Below, piece after piece: positions 18,842-27,097 of a DNA stretch of 64,000 bases. This DNA is from Serratia entomophila (GTDB lineage: Bacteria; Pseudomonadota; Gammaproteobacteria; Enterobacterales; Enterobacteriaceae), in contig NZ_CP082787.1 of NCBI RefSeq assembly GCF_021462285.1, forward strand, positions 4,650,001 through 4,714,000, read 5' to 3'. Made by a program: the position numbers and the translations under genes. Positions within the stretch are counted from its first letter, which is position 1, and every line of letters begins with the position of its first letter. The notes beneath the pieces are model-generated. The model ran no database searches. It had not been told where the DNA came from and saw nothing but the letters and a program-made list of their open reading frames with translations.

Positions 18842-19792
18842 TTAAAGCCAGTTCTTGCGCTTGAAGTACAGGTAGGGAGCCAGCCCCGCCAGGATCATCA
18901 GGCTGATGGCGCCCGGGTAGCCGAACGACCATTTCAGCTCCGGCATAAACTCAAAGTTCATCCCATAGCTGGACGCCACCAGCGTGGGCGGCAGGAACAC
19001 CACCGACACCACCGAGAAGATTTTGATGATACGGTTCTGCTCGATGTTGATAAACCCCATCGCCGCCTGCATCAGGAAGTTCACCTTCTGGAACAGCGAT
19101 TCGTTGTGCGGCAGCAGGGATTCGATGTCGCGCAGCACTTCGCGCGCTTGCTCCAGCTGGCCGGTCGGCAGCCGCGCCTTGCGCACCAGGAAGTTCAGCG
19201 CGCGCTGGGTATCCATCAGGCACAGGCGCACCTTCCAGCCGATATCCTCCAGCTCCGCCAGCGTCGACAAGGCTTCGTCGTATTCGTCGCCCTGGTGTCC
19301 TTCCATGATCACCCGGCTGAGCTTTTCCAGATCGCTGTAGATATTCTCGATCTCGTCGGCCAGCTGTTCGATTTTGGTCTCGAACAGGTCCAGCAACAGC
19401 TCGTAGGCGTTGCCGTCGACCATGGTCAGGTTGCGGGCGCGCATACGGTACAGCCGGAAGGCCGGCAGCTCGCGTTCGCGCAGGGTATACAGCCGGCCGT
19501 CGCGAATGGTGAATGCCACCGTCGAGTTGCCGGCATGATCTTCCGCATCCTCAAAGTAGAAGAAGGAGTGAATATGCAGGCCGTCTTCGTCTTCGAAGAA
19601 GCGGGCGGAGGCTTCGATGTCGTCCAGCTCCGGACGCGTCGCCAGGCTTTGGCCCAGCTCGTTTTGCACGCGCTCGCGCTCGCCTTCTTCCGGCTCAACC
19701 AGGTCGACCCACAGCGACGTGGTGAGATCATCTGAGTCATCCAGCTCCAGACGGGACAAGCGGCTGTTATCTAATTTAAAAGCGCTTAGCAT
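18842..19792 (-). CDS. corA: Magnesium/cobalt/nickel transporter CorA
   Basis: 316 residues, exactly the E. coli length. A long acidic cytoplasmic domain is followed by two C-terminal membrane helices with the signature [13 protein letters not shown] and a Lys-rich tail. The family forms a pentameric Mg2+ channel. The start at MLSAFKLDN has GGGAG 9 bases upstream. A transcript from the upstream promoter would carry a leader of nearly 250 nt with a short ORF and hairpins (listed separately), which suggests control by transcription termination. Confidence 0.96.
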   Translation of the reverse strand: MLSAFKLDNSRLSRLELDDSDDLTTSLWVDLVEPEEGERERVQNELGQSLATRPELDDIEASARFFEDEDGLHIHSFFYFEDAEDHAGNSTVAFTIRDGRLYTLRERELPAFRLYRMRARNLTMVDGNAYELLLDLFETKIEQLADEIENIYSDLEKLSRVIMEGHQGDEYDEALSTLAELEDIGWKVRLCLMDTQRALNFLVRKARLPTGQLEQAREVLRDIESLLPHNESLFQKVNFLMQAAMGFINIEQNRIIKIFSVVSVVFLPPTLVASSYGMNFEFMPELKWSFGYPGAISLMILAGLAPYLYFKRKNWL

Positions 19793-19932
19793 GTGCCAAA
19801 ACTCCCTAATGGTGACGGGTGCAGACAACGCGTTGAAGCACAGAAACAGAGGGGGTGCGTATCACCGGCTTGTTTCAGACCATGAAGAGATCTGACTCGT
19901 AGCGACGCTTTGCGGGGTCGCCGACAACCACG

Positions 19933-19960
19933 AAGGCTATCGGCAGAATGGGATAGCCTT
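19933..19960 (-). promoter_or_regulatory. Hairpin in the corA leader, after the leader ORF
   Basis: AAGGCTATC and GATAGCCTT form a 9-bp perfect stem with a 10-base loop. Its first bases overlap the stop codon of the leader ORF. A smaller perfect hairpin (ACCTGCG-C-CGCAGGT, about 19972-19986) lies just before it inside the ORF. Their order suggests that ribosome position could decide which forms. Confidence 0.6.
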
Positions 19961-20015
19961 AGAAGTTGTACCTGCGGCGCAGGTCAGTGAGCCAGTATCT
20001 ACTGGGTGTGTCCAA
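19959..20015 (-). CDS. Putative corA leader peptide (CorL-type), 18 aa
   Basis: A short ORF with a TTG start encodes MDTPSRYWLTDLRRRYNF. GAGGA stands 8 bases before the TTG, an ideal distance. An in-frame ATG at 20030 would give 23 residues but lacks a ribosome-binding site. The ORF starts about 25 nt after the predicted transcription start and ends at a hairpin. In Salmonella the corA leader holds a short ORF, corL, whose translation controls Rho-dependent termination. Whether this peptide is homologous to CorL needs comparison. Confidence 0.6.
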   Translation of the reverse strand: MDTPSRYWLTDLRRRYNF

Positions 20016-20046
20016 GGCGTATGTCCTCATTGATAATAGTGCGCGC

Positions 20047-20076
20047 ATGTTACGCCGAGACGAAAAAGTCTGTCAA
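20047..20076 (-). promoter_or_regulatory. Predicted sigma-70 promoter of corA
   Basis: TTGACA (20071-20076) and TAACAT (20047-20052), read on the minus strand and separated by 18 bases. The -35 box is a perfect consensus. The start of transcription would fall near 20040, leaving a leader of nearly 250 nt before corA. Confidence 0.7.
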
Positions 20077-20245
20077 CACGTTAGACAGGATAATTGCGCA
20101 ACAATTCATCACTATGACAAATGAGGAAAAACGCGCTTAACCCGGCCTCAACGATGCAGAAAAAGCCGCGGCGATCCCTGACCGCGCCGGGGATTGTTGC
20201 TAAGATTACGGCCCCTAAGGTACAACAAGCTTGCGGATTTAAACG

Positions 20246-20734
20246 ATGAAACAGATTACCGCCCATGAACTGACTGCGATGAGCGAACAGGCCGCCAACG
20301 TCGCCCGCCTGCGCGCGCACCGCACCCTGCACGAAGAGTTAAGCGACCCGGTACAACGCCTGGCGATCGCCATGGAGCCCGGCACCTACATCCGCCCGCA
20401 CCGCCACCCGCAAACCTGGGAGCTGCTGACGCCGCTGCGTGGCCGTTTTGTGGTGCTGCAGTTCAACGATGACGGCGTAGTGACGCAGCGCACCCTGCTC
20501 GGCGAAGAAACCAAAGTGCTGGAGATGCCGGCGTTTACCTGGCACGCGGTGCTGTCGGTCGATCCGGGCGGCGTGGTGTTCGAGGTGAAGCAGGGCCCTT
20601 ATCAGGCGCTGACGGAAGAAGACTGCATGCACTGGGCGCCGCAGGAAGGCGGCGAAGGCACCGAAGCGGTGATGCGCTGGTACGCCACCGCGCAGATCGG
20701 CGACCGCTATAGCCCGTCGTCTTTCAAGCCGTAG
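20246..20734 (+). CDS. WbuC-family cupin metalloprotein
   Basis: 162 residues with a cupin barrel. The metal-binding motif is visible as YIRPHRHPQTWELL (His-x-His...Glu) with a later His in FTWHAVL. The pattern RLRAHRTLHEELSDPVQRL is typical of WbuC-type cupins, which are often found near polysaccharide genes; function unknown. The last codons (encoding about YSPSSFKP and the stop) lie inside the end of ERIC element 2, so the C-terminus appears to be repeat-derived. Confidence 0.82.
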   Translation: MKQITAHELTAMSEQAANVARLRAHRTLHEELSDPVQRLAIAMEPGTYIRPHRHPQTWELLTPLRGRFVVLQFNDDGVVTQRTLLGEETKVLEMPAFTWHAVLSVDPGGVVFEVKQGPYQALTEEDCMHWAPQEGGEGTEAVMRWYATAQIGDRYSPSSFKP

Positions 20735-20836
20735 CGTTGTTGACTGCGTTCATTCACCCCGGTCACTGGACTTCCGTAAGCGCCTGGGGATGAACGAACC
20801 GGCCGCCTGGCTGCAACCTGAAATCCATAGGGTATA
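20708..20836. repeat. ERIC element 2 (3' end of the cupin gene)
   Basis: About 129 bp in the opposite orientation to element 1. It runs from TATAGCCCGTCGTCTTTCAAGC to CTGAAATCCATAGGGTATA, with the central block CACCCCGGTCACTGG...GCGCCTGGGGAT. Its left end overlaps the last 27 bases of the WbuC-type gene. Confidence 0.85.
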
Positions 20837-20875
20837 GTTACAGCGCTGTTGCCCACAGAGGTTCTGCTCTGTTTA

Positions 20876-23038
20876 TTATACCGTTTCCAGCCGGGCGTAG
20901 GCCGCCACTAGCCACTTGATGCCTTCGCCCGGGAAGGCTACCTGCAGCCGGCTGTGTTCGCCGCTGCCTTCCAGATTCACGATGGTGCCTTCGCCGAACT
21001 TGGCATGACGCACGCGCTGGCCCAGCTTGTAGCCGGTGTCGTTTTCACTGATTGGCGTGCCCATGCGGCGGTGATTCACCGGGCGCGAAACGCTGGCGCG
21101 CAAGCGCACCTCTTCCACGCAGTCTTCCGGCAGCTCGCCGATAAAGCGCGACGGCCGGTGATACACCTCTTTGCCATATAAGCGGCGCGTTTCCGCGTAG
21201 GTGAGCGTCAGCTTCTGCATGGCGCGCGTCAGGCCCACGTAGGCCAGGCGGCGTTCCTCTTCCAGCCGGCCGCCTTCATCCAGCGACATCTGGCTCGGGA
21301 ACATGCCCTCTTCCATACCGACGATAAACACCAGCGGGAACTCCAGCCCCTTGGCGGAGTGCAGGGTCATCAGCTGCACCGCGTCCTGATAGGCGTCGGC
21401 CTGGCCTTCGCCCGCCTCCAGCGCCGCGTGCGACAAGAACGCCTGCAGCGGCATCAGATCCTGATCTTCTTCCTGGTAGCTGAACTGGCGCGTCGCCGTC
21501 ACCAGTTCCTCCAGGTTTTCGATGCGCGCCTGGCCCTTCTCGCCCTTCTCTTGCTCATACATGATGAACAGACCGGAATCGCGGATCACCCGGTCGGTCT
21601 GCACATGCAGCGGCATCTCGGCGGTTTCGTGCGCCAGCGCATCCACCAGCTCGGTAAAGCGCTGCAGCGCCGAGGCGGCGCGGCCCGCCAGCACCTTGTC
21701 CTGCAGCAGCGCGCGGGTGGCCTGCCACAGCGTCAACTGGCGATCGCGCGCGGCCTGGCGTACCACGTCGAGGGTGCGATCGCCGATGCCGCGCGTCGGG
21801 GTGTTGACCACCCGTTCAAAGGCCGCGTCGTCGTTGCGGTTGGAGATCAAACGCAAATAGGCCAGCGCATCCTTGATTTCCTGACGTTCGAAGAAGCGTT
21901 GGCCGCCGTAGATGCGATACGGCATCGCGGTCTGCAACAGCGCCTCTTCCAGCACCCGCGACTGGGCGTTGCTGCGGTACAGAATGGCGCAGTCGTTCAG
22001 CGCGCCGCCGTTGTCCTGCCAGGTCTTGATGCGGTTGACCACGAAGCGCGATTCGTCGAGCTCGTTGAAGGCGCAGTAGATCGAGATAGGCTCGCCTTCT
22101 CCGCCCTCGGTCCACAGGTTTTTGCCCATGCGCCCGTCGTTGTTGGCGATCAGGGTATTGGCCGCCTTCAGGATGTTGCTGGTCGAACGGTAGTTCTGCT
22201 CCAGGCGGATGGTCTCGGCACCGGGGAAGTCCTTCAGGAAGCGCTGAATGTTCTCCACCTGCGCGCCGCGCCAGCCGTAGATCGACTGGTCGTCGTCGCC
22301 GACGATCATCACGTTGCTGTTGTTGCCCGCCAGCAGGCGGATCCAGGCGTACTGGATGCTGTTGGTATCCTGGAATTCGTCCACCAGTACGTTGGTGAAG
22401 CGCTCGCGGTAATGGTTGAGGATATGCGGCTTGTTCAGCCACAGCTCGTGGGCGCGCAACAGCAGCTCGGCGAAGTCCACCAGCCCGGCGCGGTCGCAGG
22501 CCTCCTGATAGGCCTGATAGATGCGCAGCCAGGTGGCTTCCACCGGATTGTTGTAGGTTTCGACGTGCTGCGGGCGCAGGCCTTCGTCTTTCTTACCGTT
22601 GATGTACCACATCGCCTGGCGCGGCGGCCACTGCTTCTCGTCGATGTTCAGCGCCTTGACGATGCGCTTGAGCAGCCGCAGCTGGTCGTCGCTGTCGAGG
22701 ATCTGGAAGTCCTGCGGCAGATTGGCTTCCATATGGTGTGCGCGCAGCAGGCGATGCGCCAACCCGTGGAAGGTGCCGATCCACATGCCGCCCTGGCTGG
22801 TGCCGATCAGGTGCTCGATGCGGTGGCGCATTTCCGCCGCCGCCTTGTTGGTGAAGGTTACCGCCATGATCGAATACGGCGAGCAGTTCTCCACCGACAG
22901 CAGCCAGGCGATGCGATGCACCAGCACCCGGGTTTTACCGCTGCCCGCGCCGGCCAGAACCAACAGGTTGCAGCGCGGCGCCGCCACGGCTTCGCGTTGT
23001 TTTTCATTCAGGCTGTCGAGCAGATCGGAAACGTCCAT
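20876..23038 (-). CDS. uvrD: DNA helicase II UvrD
   Basis: 720 residues, the same as E. coli UvrD, starting MDVSDLLDSLNEKQREAV. SF1A helicase with Walker [10 protein letters not shown] near residues 28-36, DEFQDTN (motif II), DDDQSIYGWRGA (motif III), and a C-terminal Tudor-like region ending in KWLVAAYARLE. It unwinds DNA 3'-5' in nucleotide excision and mismatch repair. The 38 extra in-frame codons upstream run through the LexA box and the ERIC and are not coding. Confidence 0.97.
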   Translation of the reverse strand: MDVSDLLDSLNEKQREAVAAPRCNLLVLAGAGSGKTRVLVHRIAWLLSVENCSPYSIMAVTFTNKAAAEMRHRIEHLIGTSQGGMWIGTFHGLAHRLLRAHHMEANLPQDFQILDSDDQLRLLKRIVKALNIDEKQWPPRQAMWYINGKKDEGLRPQHVETYNNPVEATWLRIYQAYQEACDRAGLVDFAELLLRAHELWLNKPHILNHYRERFTNVLVDEFQDTNSIQYAWIRLLAGNNSNVMIVGDDDQSIYGWRGAQVENIQRFLKDFPGAETIRLEQNYRSTSNILKAANTLIANNDGRMGKNLWTEGGEGEPISIYCAFNELDESRFVVNRIKTWQDNGGALNDCAILYRSNAQSRVLEEALLQTAMPYRIYGGQRFFERQEIKDALAYLRLISNRNDDAAFERVVNTPTRGIGDRTLDVVRQAARDRQLTLWQATRALLQDKVLAGRAASALQRFTELVDALAHETAEMPLHVQTDRVIRDSGLFIMYEQEKGEKGQARIENLEELVTATRQFSYQEEDQDLMPLQAFLSHAALEAGEGQADAYQDAVQLMTLHSAKGLEFPLVFIVGMEEGMFPSQMSLDEGGRLEEERRLAYVGLTRAMQKLTLTYAETRRLYGKEVYHRPSRFIGELPEDCVEEVRLRASVSRPVNHRRMGTPISENDTGYKLGQRVRHAKFGEGTIVNLEGSGEHSRLQVAFPGEGIKWLVAAYARLETV

Positions 23039-23085
23039 AGGCACCATCATAGGTAAGGGAAAACGCAACCAAAACGCGTTTTCCA

Positions 23086-23101
23086 CTGGGAATTTATACA
23101 G
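23086..23101. promoter_or_regulatory. LexA box upstream of uvrD
   Basis: On the minus strand CTGTATAAATTCCCAG, i.e. CTG-N10-CAG with an AT-rich core, 48 bases before the uvrD start. It is almost the same as the E. coli uvrD SOS box. SOS control of uvrD by LexA is therefore expected. Confidence 0.85.
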
Positions 23102-23115
23102 AGTCAGTCTGGGAT

Positions 23116-23241
23116 TATACCCGAAATAATTGAAGTTGCAGCAAGGCGGCAAGTGTGCGAATCCCCAGGCGCTTACGCAAGCAAGTGACCGGGGTGCACA
23201 CAGGCAGCCAACGCGGCTGCGGCTTCAAGTATGAAGGGGAT
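23116..23241. repeat. ERIC element 3 (uvrD-yigB)
   Basis: About 126 bp from TATACCCGAAATAATTGAAG to GGCTTCAAGTATGAAGGGGA, with the central block GAATCCCCAGGCGCTTAC...AAGTGACCGGGGTG. Its right end overlaps the last codons of yigB, and its left end is 15 bases beyond the uvrD LexA box. Confidence 0.9.
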
Positions 23242-23956
23242 GCAGCAATGCCGTCAGCGATGCCAACTGCGAAATCTCAAGATGCGGCAGCAGGCGGCCG
23301 TCGGCGGCCTGCATCAAATCACGCTGACGATCGTTGATCCAGCAGGCCTGCAGCCCCGCGCGCAGCGCGCCGGCCACGTCGGTGGTCAGGTCGTCGCCGA
23401 CGTGCAGGATCTGCCCGGGCGCCACGCCCAGCCGTTCGACGGCCAGCCGATACATGTCCTGATAGGGCTTGGCGCGCCCGTCCGGCCCGGAGCGCAGCAC
23501 GAACTGGAAGTAGCCGTCCAACCCGCACAGCGCCGGATCGGCATTGCCGTTGGTGATCGCCACCAGCGGATAACGTTCACCCAGCGCCTTCAGGGTGGCG
23601 TGAGTCGCTTCCGGCACCTCGATGCGGCTGCGCCACAGCGCAAAGTTCTGCATCGCGGCGTCGGCGCCGACGGCGGCCTCGGCGTCGCGCAGCCCCTGAC
23701 GGCTCAGCGCCAAATGGATGGCGCGCCAACGCCACTGGGTAACGTCGTGGTAAATCTCCGGATCCTGTTCGCGCAACTCCTGCCGCAGGCGGTGAAAATC
23801 CGCCGACTGGAAGCCGCTCAGCCCGGGATGGTAGCTTTGCAGAAAAGCCACCGACTGCTGCTCGGTTTGCCGGATGACCGGACGGTTGTCGTACAGCGTG
23901 TCGTCCAGATCGAAGGTCAGCGCCGCCAGCGGGCGCAGCGGACGGTAAAAATGCAT
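23225..23956 (-). CDS. yigB: HAD-family hydrolase YigB (FMN phosphatase type)
   Basis: 243 residues with the HAD nucleophile motif DLDDTLYD, later ITNGN and [14 protein letters not shown]. coli YigB dephosphorylates FMN and 5-amino-6-(5-phosphoribitylamino)uracil in riboflavin metabolism. Start TGATG overlaps the xerC stop by one base. The final codons (about HPLHT and the stop) come from ERIC element 3, so the natural C-terminus has been replaced; E. coli YigB is about five residues shorter. Last gene of the lptM-dapF-yigA-xerC-yigB cluster. Confidence 0.92.
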   Translation of the reverse strand: MHFYRPLRPLAALTFDLDDTLYDNRPVIRQTEQQSVAFLQSYHPGLSGFQSADFHRLRQELREQDPEIYHDVTQWRWRAIHLALSRQGLRDAEAAVGADAAMQNFALWRSRIEVPEATHATLKALGERYPLVAITNGNADPALCGLDGYFQFVLRSGPDGRAKPYQDMYRLAVERLGVAPGQILHVGDDLTTDVAGALRAGLQACWINDRQRDLMQAADGRLLPHLEISQLASLTALLHPLHT

Positions 23957-24867
23957 CAGGATTTCCCCCGTTTGGCGCGTGGATGCGCGGCATCGTACAC
24001 GTTCGCCAGATGTTGAAAGTCGAGGTGGGTATAAATTTGCGTGGTGGTCAGGTTGGCGTGGCCGAGCAATTCCTGCACCGCGCGCAGATCGCCGCTGGAC
24101 TCCAGCATGTGGGTGGCGAACGAGTGGCGCAGCTTGTGCGGATGAATGTGGCTGTTGACGCCCTGCTTCACGCCCCATTCGGCGAAGCGTTTTTGCACGT
24201 TGCGGGTCGAAATGCGCCGCCCCTGATTGGACAGGAACATCGCGTCGTCCTCCGGCCCGAACAGTTCACGCATCGCCAGCCAGTGCTCCAGCCAGGTGAC
24301 GGCGGTGCGCCCTACCGGCAGCTTGCGTTCCTTGCTGCCTTTACCCATCACCCAGATTTCACCGGCGGCCAGATCGACGTGGCGGCAGTCCAGCCCCACC
24401 AGTTCAGACAAACGCAAACCGGCGCCGTACATCACCTCCAGCATGGCGCGATCGCGCACCGCCAGCGGATCGTTGAGGTCGATCTCCAGCAGCTGATTCA
24501 TTTCGTCGACGTCGATATTTTTCGGCAGGTGGCGGCCGCTGCGCGGCGTGCGGATACCCTTGGCGGGGTTGGCGTGCAGCACGCCCTGGCTGACCAGCCA
24601 GTCGAGAAAGCTGCGCAGAGACGACAGCCGCAGCGCCAGGCTGGCAGACTGCAGGCCGGCGCGTTTGCTGCGCGCCGCCAGCATGCGCACCCGGGCGGCG
24701 TCGAGCGCCGTCCATTCGGTTATGCCGATGTCCTGCGCCAGCAGCATCAGCGCCTGCAGCTGGCGCGAATAGCTGATTTGGGTCAGCGGGCTAAGCTGGC
24801 GTTCCACCTTCAGATAACGCAGGAAAGCGTCCACCGGCTGCTGCAGGCTGGCCGCTATCGGGGTCAT
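23956..24867 (-). CDS. xerC: Tyrosine recombinase XerC
   Basis: 303 residues (E. coli 298). N-terminal SAM-like core-binding domain and C-terminal catalytic domain with [21 protein letters not shown]... (His-x-x-Arg), [12 protein letters not shown] (His and the nucleophilic Tyr). With XerD it resolves chromosome dimers at dif. Its ATG overlaps the yigA stop (ATGA), and its stop overlaps the yigB start, so translation is probably coupled. Confidence 0.96.
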   Translation of the reverse strand: MTPIAASLQQPVDAFLRYLKVERQLSPLTQISYSRQLQALMLLAQDIGITEWTALDAARVRMLAARSKRAGLQSASLALRLSSLRSFLDWLVSQGVLHANPAKGIRTPRSGRHLPKNIDVDEMNQLLEIDLNDPLAVRDRAMLEVMYGAGLRLSELVGLDCRHVDLAAGEIWVMGKGSKERKLPVGRTAVTWLEHWLAMRELFGPEDDAMFLSNQGRRISTRNVQKRFAEWGVKQGVNSHIHPHKLRHSFATHMLESSGDLRAVQELLGHANLTTTQIYTHLDFQHLANVYDAAHPRAKRGKS

Positions 24868-25568
24868 GCGCGTTCGATCCAGCGTTCCAACAATTCCGGC
24901 AGCATGCGCGCCAGCTGGTTGAGCATCACCGTGCCCATGCCTTGCTGATAATGTTGCGTGTCGCGGCTGCTGAAGATCACCATGCCCAGTTCGCCGTCGT
25001 CGCCCAGCATCGACAGCGCCACCGAGCCCACCTGCTTGGCCTGCGGCAACAGCAGCAGCAGCTCGGGGCCATTCAGGCTGCCGAGGAAATGCTGCTCACT
25101 GCCCAGGCGCTGAATGCGCAGCGGTTCGAACGCCGAACGCGCCAGGGCCAGATGGGTGAAGTCGGAAGGCGCACCGATGTTCCAGCGATCGGCAAACAAG
25201 CGGATGTTGGCGCCGGCCAGGCCGAAGCCGCGCGCCCAGCGCTGCAGACGATTGAGCATGTCCTGCAGGCTTTCTGCGGTGGCCAGGTTGGCCTGCAGGT
25301 GCAGCAGGCTGGCGAACAGCGTTTCGTTGGCGCTGGCCTGCTCCATCAGCAGCGTGATTTCTTCTTCCAGCCGATCGATATGGTTGCGCTGGCGCGCCAG
25401 ATGCCACTCCACCAGCGACACGGTGCCGCGAACGGGATGGGGGACGCGCATCTGTTCAACCCTGCGCGCGTTGCGAATAAAGAAATCCGGATTTTGCAGC
25501 AGATACTGCATTACGGTGTCGTCATCCAGCTCAACGCCTGCGACGCTCTGTTCTTCTACGCTTTTCAT
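24864..25568 (-). CDS. yigA: DUF484 family protein YigA
   Basis: 234 residues, DUF484, GAF-like. The N-terminal part has a heptad-like segment around residues 50-85 that may form a coiled coil. Function is unknown. It lies between dapF and xerC with 4-base ATGA overlaps on both sides, the same arrangement as E. coli. Confidence 0.9.
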   Translation of the reverse strand: MKSVEEQSVAGVELDDDTVMQYLLQNPDFFIRNARRVEQMRVPHPVRGTVSLVEWHLARQRNHIDRLEEEITLLMEQASANETLFASLLHLQANLATAESLQDMLNRLQRWARGFGLAGANIRLFADRWNIGAPSDFTHLALARSAFEPLRIQRLGSEQHFLGSLNGPELLLLLPQAKQVGSVALSMLGDDGELGMVIFSSRDTQHYQQGMGTVMLNQLARMLPELLERWIERA

Positions 25569-26389
25569 AGGTGAATAAATCCGTCATATACATGGGTTGC
25601 CGGACCGGTCATAAACAGCGGGCTGCCCGGCCCTTTCCAGCGAATATGCAGGCTGCCGCCCGGCAGTTCTACATGCACCTCTTCTGACAGCAATTCCTGT
25701 TGAATGCCCACCGCCACCGCCGCACAGGCGCCGCTGCCGCAGGCCTGCGTCTCGCCGGCGCCGCGCTCATAGACGCGCAGCTTGATGTGTTCGCGGCTGA
25801 CGATTTGCATAAAGCCGATGTTGGCCCGCTCCGGGAAGCGCTCGTGCCCTTCCAGCACCGGCCCGAGCAGCTCTACCTTGGCGGTTTTTACATCATCTAC
25901 CTGTAAAACACAATGCGGGTTGCCCATCGATACCACGCCGCACAGTACGGTATGTTCCGCCGCGCGCATGATGTAAGTCTTCTCCGCCTTGGTGGCGCGA
26001 AACGGCACCGCCTGCGGATCGAAATTCGGCTCACCCATATTGACGCACACCAGGTCATCGTCGGTGACGCTGAGCACCATACGCCCGGTCTGGGTGCTGA
26101 CGCGAATATCCCGCTTGTTGGTCAGCCCTTTCAACCGCACAAAGCGGGCAAAACAGCGCGCGCCATTGCCGCACTGCGCCACCTCGCTGCCGTCGGCGTT
26201 AAAGATGCGATAGTGGAAATCCAACTCGGGATCGTAAGGCGGTTCTACCACCAACAGTTGGTCAAAGCCGACGCCCAGGTGCCGATCGGACAGCCTGCGG
26301 ATCAGCTCAGGTGAAAAATAGACATTCTGTGTAACGGCATCGACCACCATAAAGTCGTTGCCCAGACCGTGCATTTTGGAGAACTGCAT
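25565..26389 (-). CDS. dapF: Diaminopimelate epimerase
   Basis: 274 residues, same as E. coli. Both catalytic cysteines are seen, in [12 protein letters not shown] and in [12 protein letters not shown]. It converts LL- to meso-diaminopimelate for lysine and peptidoglycan synthesis. Ends with an ATGA overlap with yigA, and follows lptM. Confidence 0.97.
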   Translation of the reverse strand: MQFSKMHGLGNDFMVVDAVTQNVYFSPELIRRLSDRHLGVGFDQLLVVEPPYDPELDFHYRIFNADGSEVAQCGNGARCFARFVRLKGLTNKRDIRVSTQTGRMVLSVTDDDLVCVNMGEPNFDPQAVPFRATKAEKTYIMRAAEHTVLCGVVSMGNPHCVLQVDDVKTAKVELLGPVLEGHERFPERANIGFMQIVSREHIKLRVYERGAGETQACGSGACAAVAVGIQQELLSEEVHVELPGGSLHIRWKGPGSPLFMTGPATHVYDGFIHL

Positions 26390-26460
26390 ATCATACTCCG
26401 CTATCTGGACGCGCTATCCGTCTTGGTTTTGCGGCGGCGCCCGCCACCGCAAATAAGGTA

Positions 26461-26673
26461 TTACTGGCCGGTCATCGACGGTTTCTGCTGAGAGCCAGAA
26501 AGCTCTTGCTGGTTTTTTTGCACCTGCTCACCCGTTTGCACTGGCGCCGCAGCCGGCTTTTTGTCGGCGGGATCGGCAGGAGGGAAGTACAGCGGGCCCT
26601 TCAGGCCGCAGCCGGCAAGGCCGGTGAGCATAACTGCCAGCAGCGCATAGCGTAGTTGTTTTTTCATTTGCAT
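26461..26673 (-). CDS. lptM: LPS-assembly lipoprotein LptM (YifL)
   Basis: 70-residue lipoprotein precursor. The signal ends in the lipobox LTGLAGC, followed directly by GLKGPLYFPPAD, the conserved LptM segment, and a Pro/Gln-rich tail. LptM helps LptD oxidise and fold in the LPS translocon. The ATG at 26673 has AGG close upstream; the second Met two codons later is an alternative. It sits upstream of dapF as in E. coli and is divergent from cyaY. Confidence 0.9.
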   Translation of the reverse strand: MQMKKQLRYALLAVMLTGLAGCGLKGPLYFPPADPADKKPAAAPVQTGEQVQKNQQELSGSQQKPSMTGQ

Positions 26674-26745
26674 TAATGCCTGTAATTCATGCGTCCAAGG
26701 TCTCTATAATCGCAGGTGGATCATGAAAAGCAATAGGAATTGAAT

Positions 26746-27066
26746 ATGAACGACAGTGAGTTTCACCAGTTGGCTGACCAGCTGATGCTGAATATAGAAG
26801 AGACACTGGACGATTTTGACGGTGATGCGGATGTCGATTACGAAACCAATGGCGGCGTGATGACCCTAAGCTTCGAGAACGGCACCAAAATCGTCATCAA
26901 TCGCCAGGAGCCGCTGCACCAGGTCTGGCTGGCCACCAAGGCCGGCGGCTACCACTTCAACTATCGCGACGGCGTATGGCTGTGCGACCGCAGTGGGCAA
27001 CCTTTTTATCAGTTGCTCAGCGAAGCGGCCAGCGCCCAGGCCGGGGAAGAGATCGGGTTTTCCTGA
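26746..27066 (+). CDS. cyaY: Frataxin-like iron-binding protein CyaY
   Basis: 106 residues, same as E. coli. The N-terminal helix is acidic ([16 protein letters not shown]), the iron-binding surface of frataxins, followed by [20 protein letters not shown]. CyaY modulates IscS and Fe-S cluster assembly. The ATG is used; an in-frame TTG two codons earlier is less likely. Convergent with cyaA. Confidence 0.95.
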   Translation: MNDSEFHQLADQLMLNIEETLDDFDGDADVDYETNGGVMTLSFENGTKIVINRQEPLHQVWLATKAGGYHFNYRDGVWLCDRSGQPFYQLLSEAASAQAGEEIGFS

Positions 27067-27097
27067 TGCTGCAGGGCTCGGTGCGCCGGGCCCTGAA

